Assembly: GCA_964419225.1 (NCBI GenBank)
Contig: CAYQPF010000198.1
Location: 1 to 7,792, forward strand
DNA: 7,792 nucleotides
Direction of reading: 5' to 3'
From: CAYQPF01 sp964419225
GTDB taxonomy: Bacteria > Cloacimonadota > Cloacimonadia > Cloacimonadales > CAYQPF01
In this document: piece after piece, positions 7,235 to 7,792 of the stretch
Layout: each line of letters starts with the position of its first letter
Numbering within the stretch: position 1 is the first letter of the stretch
Position numbers and translations under genes: made by a program
Notes under the pieces: model-generated
The model's input: only the letters and a program-made list of their open reading frames with translations
Database searches by the model: none
What the model was told of the DNA's origin: nothing

Positions 7235-7263
7235 ATTATAGTATGGCAACCCTAAAAATGCAA
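7235..7263 (-). promoter_or_regulatory. Sigma-A-like promoter of the abiE genes and probably the whole block
   Basis: On the minus strand, -35 TTGCAT (7258-7263), a 17-bp spacer and a perfect -10 TATAAT (7235-7240) lie upstream of the AbiEi start; transcription should begin near 7228. A-tracts at 7264-7300 resemble an UP element. An overlapping second possibility is TTGCCA (7244-7249) with TACACT (7221-7226), also at 17 bp. The 6-bp arms TTTAGG (7212-7217) and CCTAAA (7251-7256) flank the -10 and spacer and could be an AbiEi operator. I saw no equally good promoter in the gaps at 5617-5689 or 3321-3439. Confidence 0.75.
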
Positions 7264-7399
7264 CAATTTTTCGCACACAATTTTTTAAATTTGAGTTTTA
7301 AAAATTTTCGATTAAATTTATCTCAAGCATAGATTATATTAATAAACATAGTAATAAACCTCTTTTTTACTATTCTGTAACGAATAGCAATCAGAGCAC

Positions 7400-7427
7400 G
7401 TTATCATTTCGATAACATTTTGATAAC
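7400..7427. repeat. Three GATAAC hexamers at exact 11-bp spacing
   Basis: GTTATC (7400-7405), GATAAC (7411-7416) and GATAAC (7422-7427) are separated by ATTTC and ATTTT. The first is inverted relative to the other two, and each step is 11 bp, about one helical turn. It lies in non-coding DNA about 135 bp upstream of the abiE -35. It may be a protein-binding cluster or a chance feature of AT-rich DNA. Confidence 0.45.
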
Positions 7428-7428
7428 A

Positions 7429-7539
7429 ATCCATCAATCCGGTCACATTGCCCTGGATGTTGGTGACATAGTAGTATTCGTTGCCGTTCCAGCGCATGGC
7501 GAGCAACTTGCCGTTCCCGTCATATTCAAAGCCGGCAAG
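7429..7539 (-). pseudogene. Remnant of an RHS / YD-repeat protein gene
   Basis: Read on the minus strand, this encodes LAGFEYDGNGKLLAMRWNGN then EYYYVTNIQGNVTGLMD. The blocks FEYDGNGKLL, NGNEYYYV and NxQGNVTGLMD match the YD-repeat core of RHS-type surface or toxin-delivery proteins. After the final Asp the frame stays open to a stop at 7339-7341, but the sequence (CYQNVIEM...) no longer looks like RHS. No start codon or ribosome binding site is present, and the expected YDxWG unit is missing. The piece is visibly richer in G+C than the AT-rich DNA on either side, as expected if it is a leftover of older host DNA at the edge of the island. I judge it a gene fragment, not a functional gene. 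Confidence 0.7.
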
Positions 7540-7549
7540 GTTTTTTTTT
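7507..7549 (+). terminator. Terminator-like hairpin with T9 tract
   Basis: CTTGCCG (7507-7513) and CGGCAAG (7533-7539) form a perfect 7-bp stem with a 19-base loop, followed by one G and nine T residues (7541-7549) on the + strand. Shape and T tract fit an intrinsic terminator. However, no + strand gene ends here and the stem lies inside the RHS remnant, so it may be coincidental. If active it would shield the gene at 7670 from upstream read-through. Confidence 0.4.
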
Positions 7550-7630
7550 GCGTAACGAAAAGGCCTTTTATTTGCACCAGCAAATGAGATTGAAAAAAGA
7601 GTGGAGGGAGAGTGTGATGAGATTGTGCAA

Positions 7631-7639
7631 TGCTATAAT
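7631..7639 (+). promoter_or_regulatory. Extended -10 promoter element before the gene at 7670
   Basis: TGCTATAAT contains the extended -10 TGn and a perfect TATAAT (7634-7639). No convincing -35 is present, which extended -10 promoters tolerate. The start would be near 7646, leaving a short leader that contains the GGGGAG site at 7654-7659. Confidence 0.55.
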
Positions 7640-7669
7640 CCAGATACGAAGATGGGGAGAAATGAGAAG

Positions 7670-7792
7670 ATGACTACAACTTCAAAAGAAATCCATAAGA
7701 AGAAGGATTCATCCGTCAAAAAAGTCGTTAAGCGGACAGTGGACATTATATTGACTGTAGTTCTTTTAGCGGTTATTTTATTGGCTGTCTAT
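7670..7792 (+). CDS. N-terminus of a membrane-anchored protein (3' end outside window), possibly sortase or signal peptidase
   Basis: The 41 visible residues begin with a polar, lysine-rich head (MTTTSKEIHKKKDSSVKK) followed by a hydrophobic segment from about residue 24 to the window end (VDIILTVVLLAVILLAVY). That is a typical N-in single membrane anchor or uncleaved signal. The head-plus-anchor style resembles class B sortases and type I signal peptidases of Clostridia, but no catalytic motif is inside the window, so the function stays open. GGGGAG lies 10 nt before the ATG. An ATG at 7652 in the same frame would add six residues but lies on top of that site. It points away from the defence block and probably belongs to the host chromosome. 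Confidence 0.6.
   Translation, partial: MTTTSKEIHKKKDSSVKKVVKRTVDIILTVVLLAVILLAVY

Noticed and set aside
7377..7559. GTAACGAA direct repeat at 7377-7384 and 7552-7559 around the RHS scrap, considered as a target-site duplication
   Set aside because: Only 8 bp, with no mobile-element ends or transposase between the copies. Chance is a sufficient explanation.
1..7792. CRISPR array, tRNA gene or integrase marking the island
   Set aside because: No regularly spaced repeats, no tRNA-like cloverleaf sequence and no recombinase motifs were seen on either strand.

Overview
The window looks like an AT-rich stretch of a Firmicutes chromosome, probably a gut-type Clostridia such as Lachnospiraceae. 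Three things suggest this: strong GGAGG-type ribosome binding sites, a BTAD-regulator tail of the kind common in that group, and an RHS (YD-repeat) scrap. This is inference from protein style and composition; no marker gene is present to fix the taxon.

Layout. Bases 1-459 (+) are the 3' end of a probable BTAD-family transcriptional regulator that starts outside the window. Bases 460-631 hold no gene that I can support. From 632 to about 7263 lies a block of six genes, all on the minus strand. It is bounded upstream by a good sigma-A-like promoter (7235-7263) and downstream by a clear intrinsic terminator (632-664). In order of transcription the genes are: AbiEi-like antitoxin (6579-7184), AbiEii-like nucleotidyltransferase toxin (5690-6586), EcoRI-family adenine methyltransferase (4549-5616), DUF262 plus HNH nuclease (3440-4552), beta-class SPPY DNA methyltransferase (2394-3320), and a DGQHR-domain (DndB-like) protein (671-2407). 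Bases 7264-7669 hold no intact gene: an AT-rich stretch, a cluster of GATAAC hexamers, an RHS remnant on the minus strand and a hairpin with a T9 tract. A new + strand gene with an N-terminal membrane segment begins at 7670 and runs off the end.

How the genes may work together. The block reads as three two-gene cassettes. The partners of each pair overlap (8, 4 and 14 nt) and the pairs are separated by gaps of 73 and 119 bp. Cassette A is a type IV toxin-antitoxin / abortive infection pair (AbiE). Cassettes B and C share one plan: a DNA methyltransferase gene followed by, and overlapping, a gene for a protein with a ParB/sulfiredoxin-type DGQ(Q/H)R motif. In B that protein carries an HNH nuclease domain. 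In C it carries an N-terminal region that resembles a degenerate PD-(D/E)XK nuclease. The simplest reading is a small defence island with two unconventional restriction-modification systems plus an abortive infection pair. The last cassette (methyltransferase plus two-domain DGQHR protein) is the part least explained by named systems and the best candidate for something undescribed.
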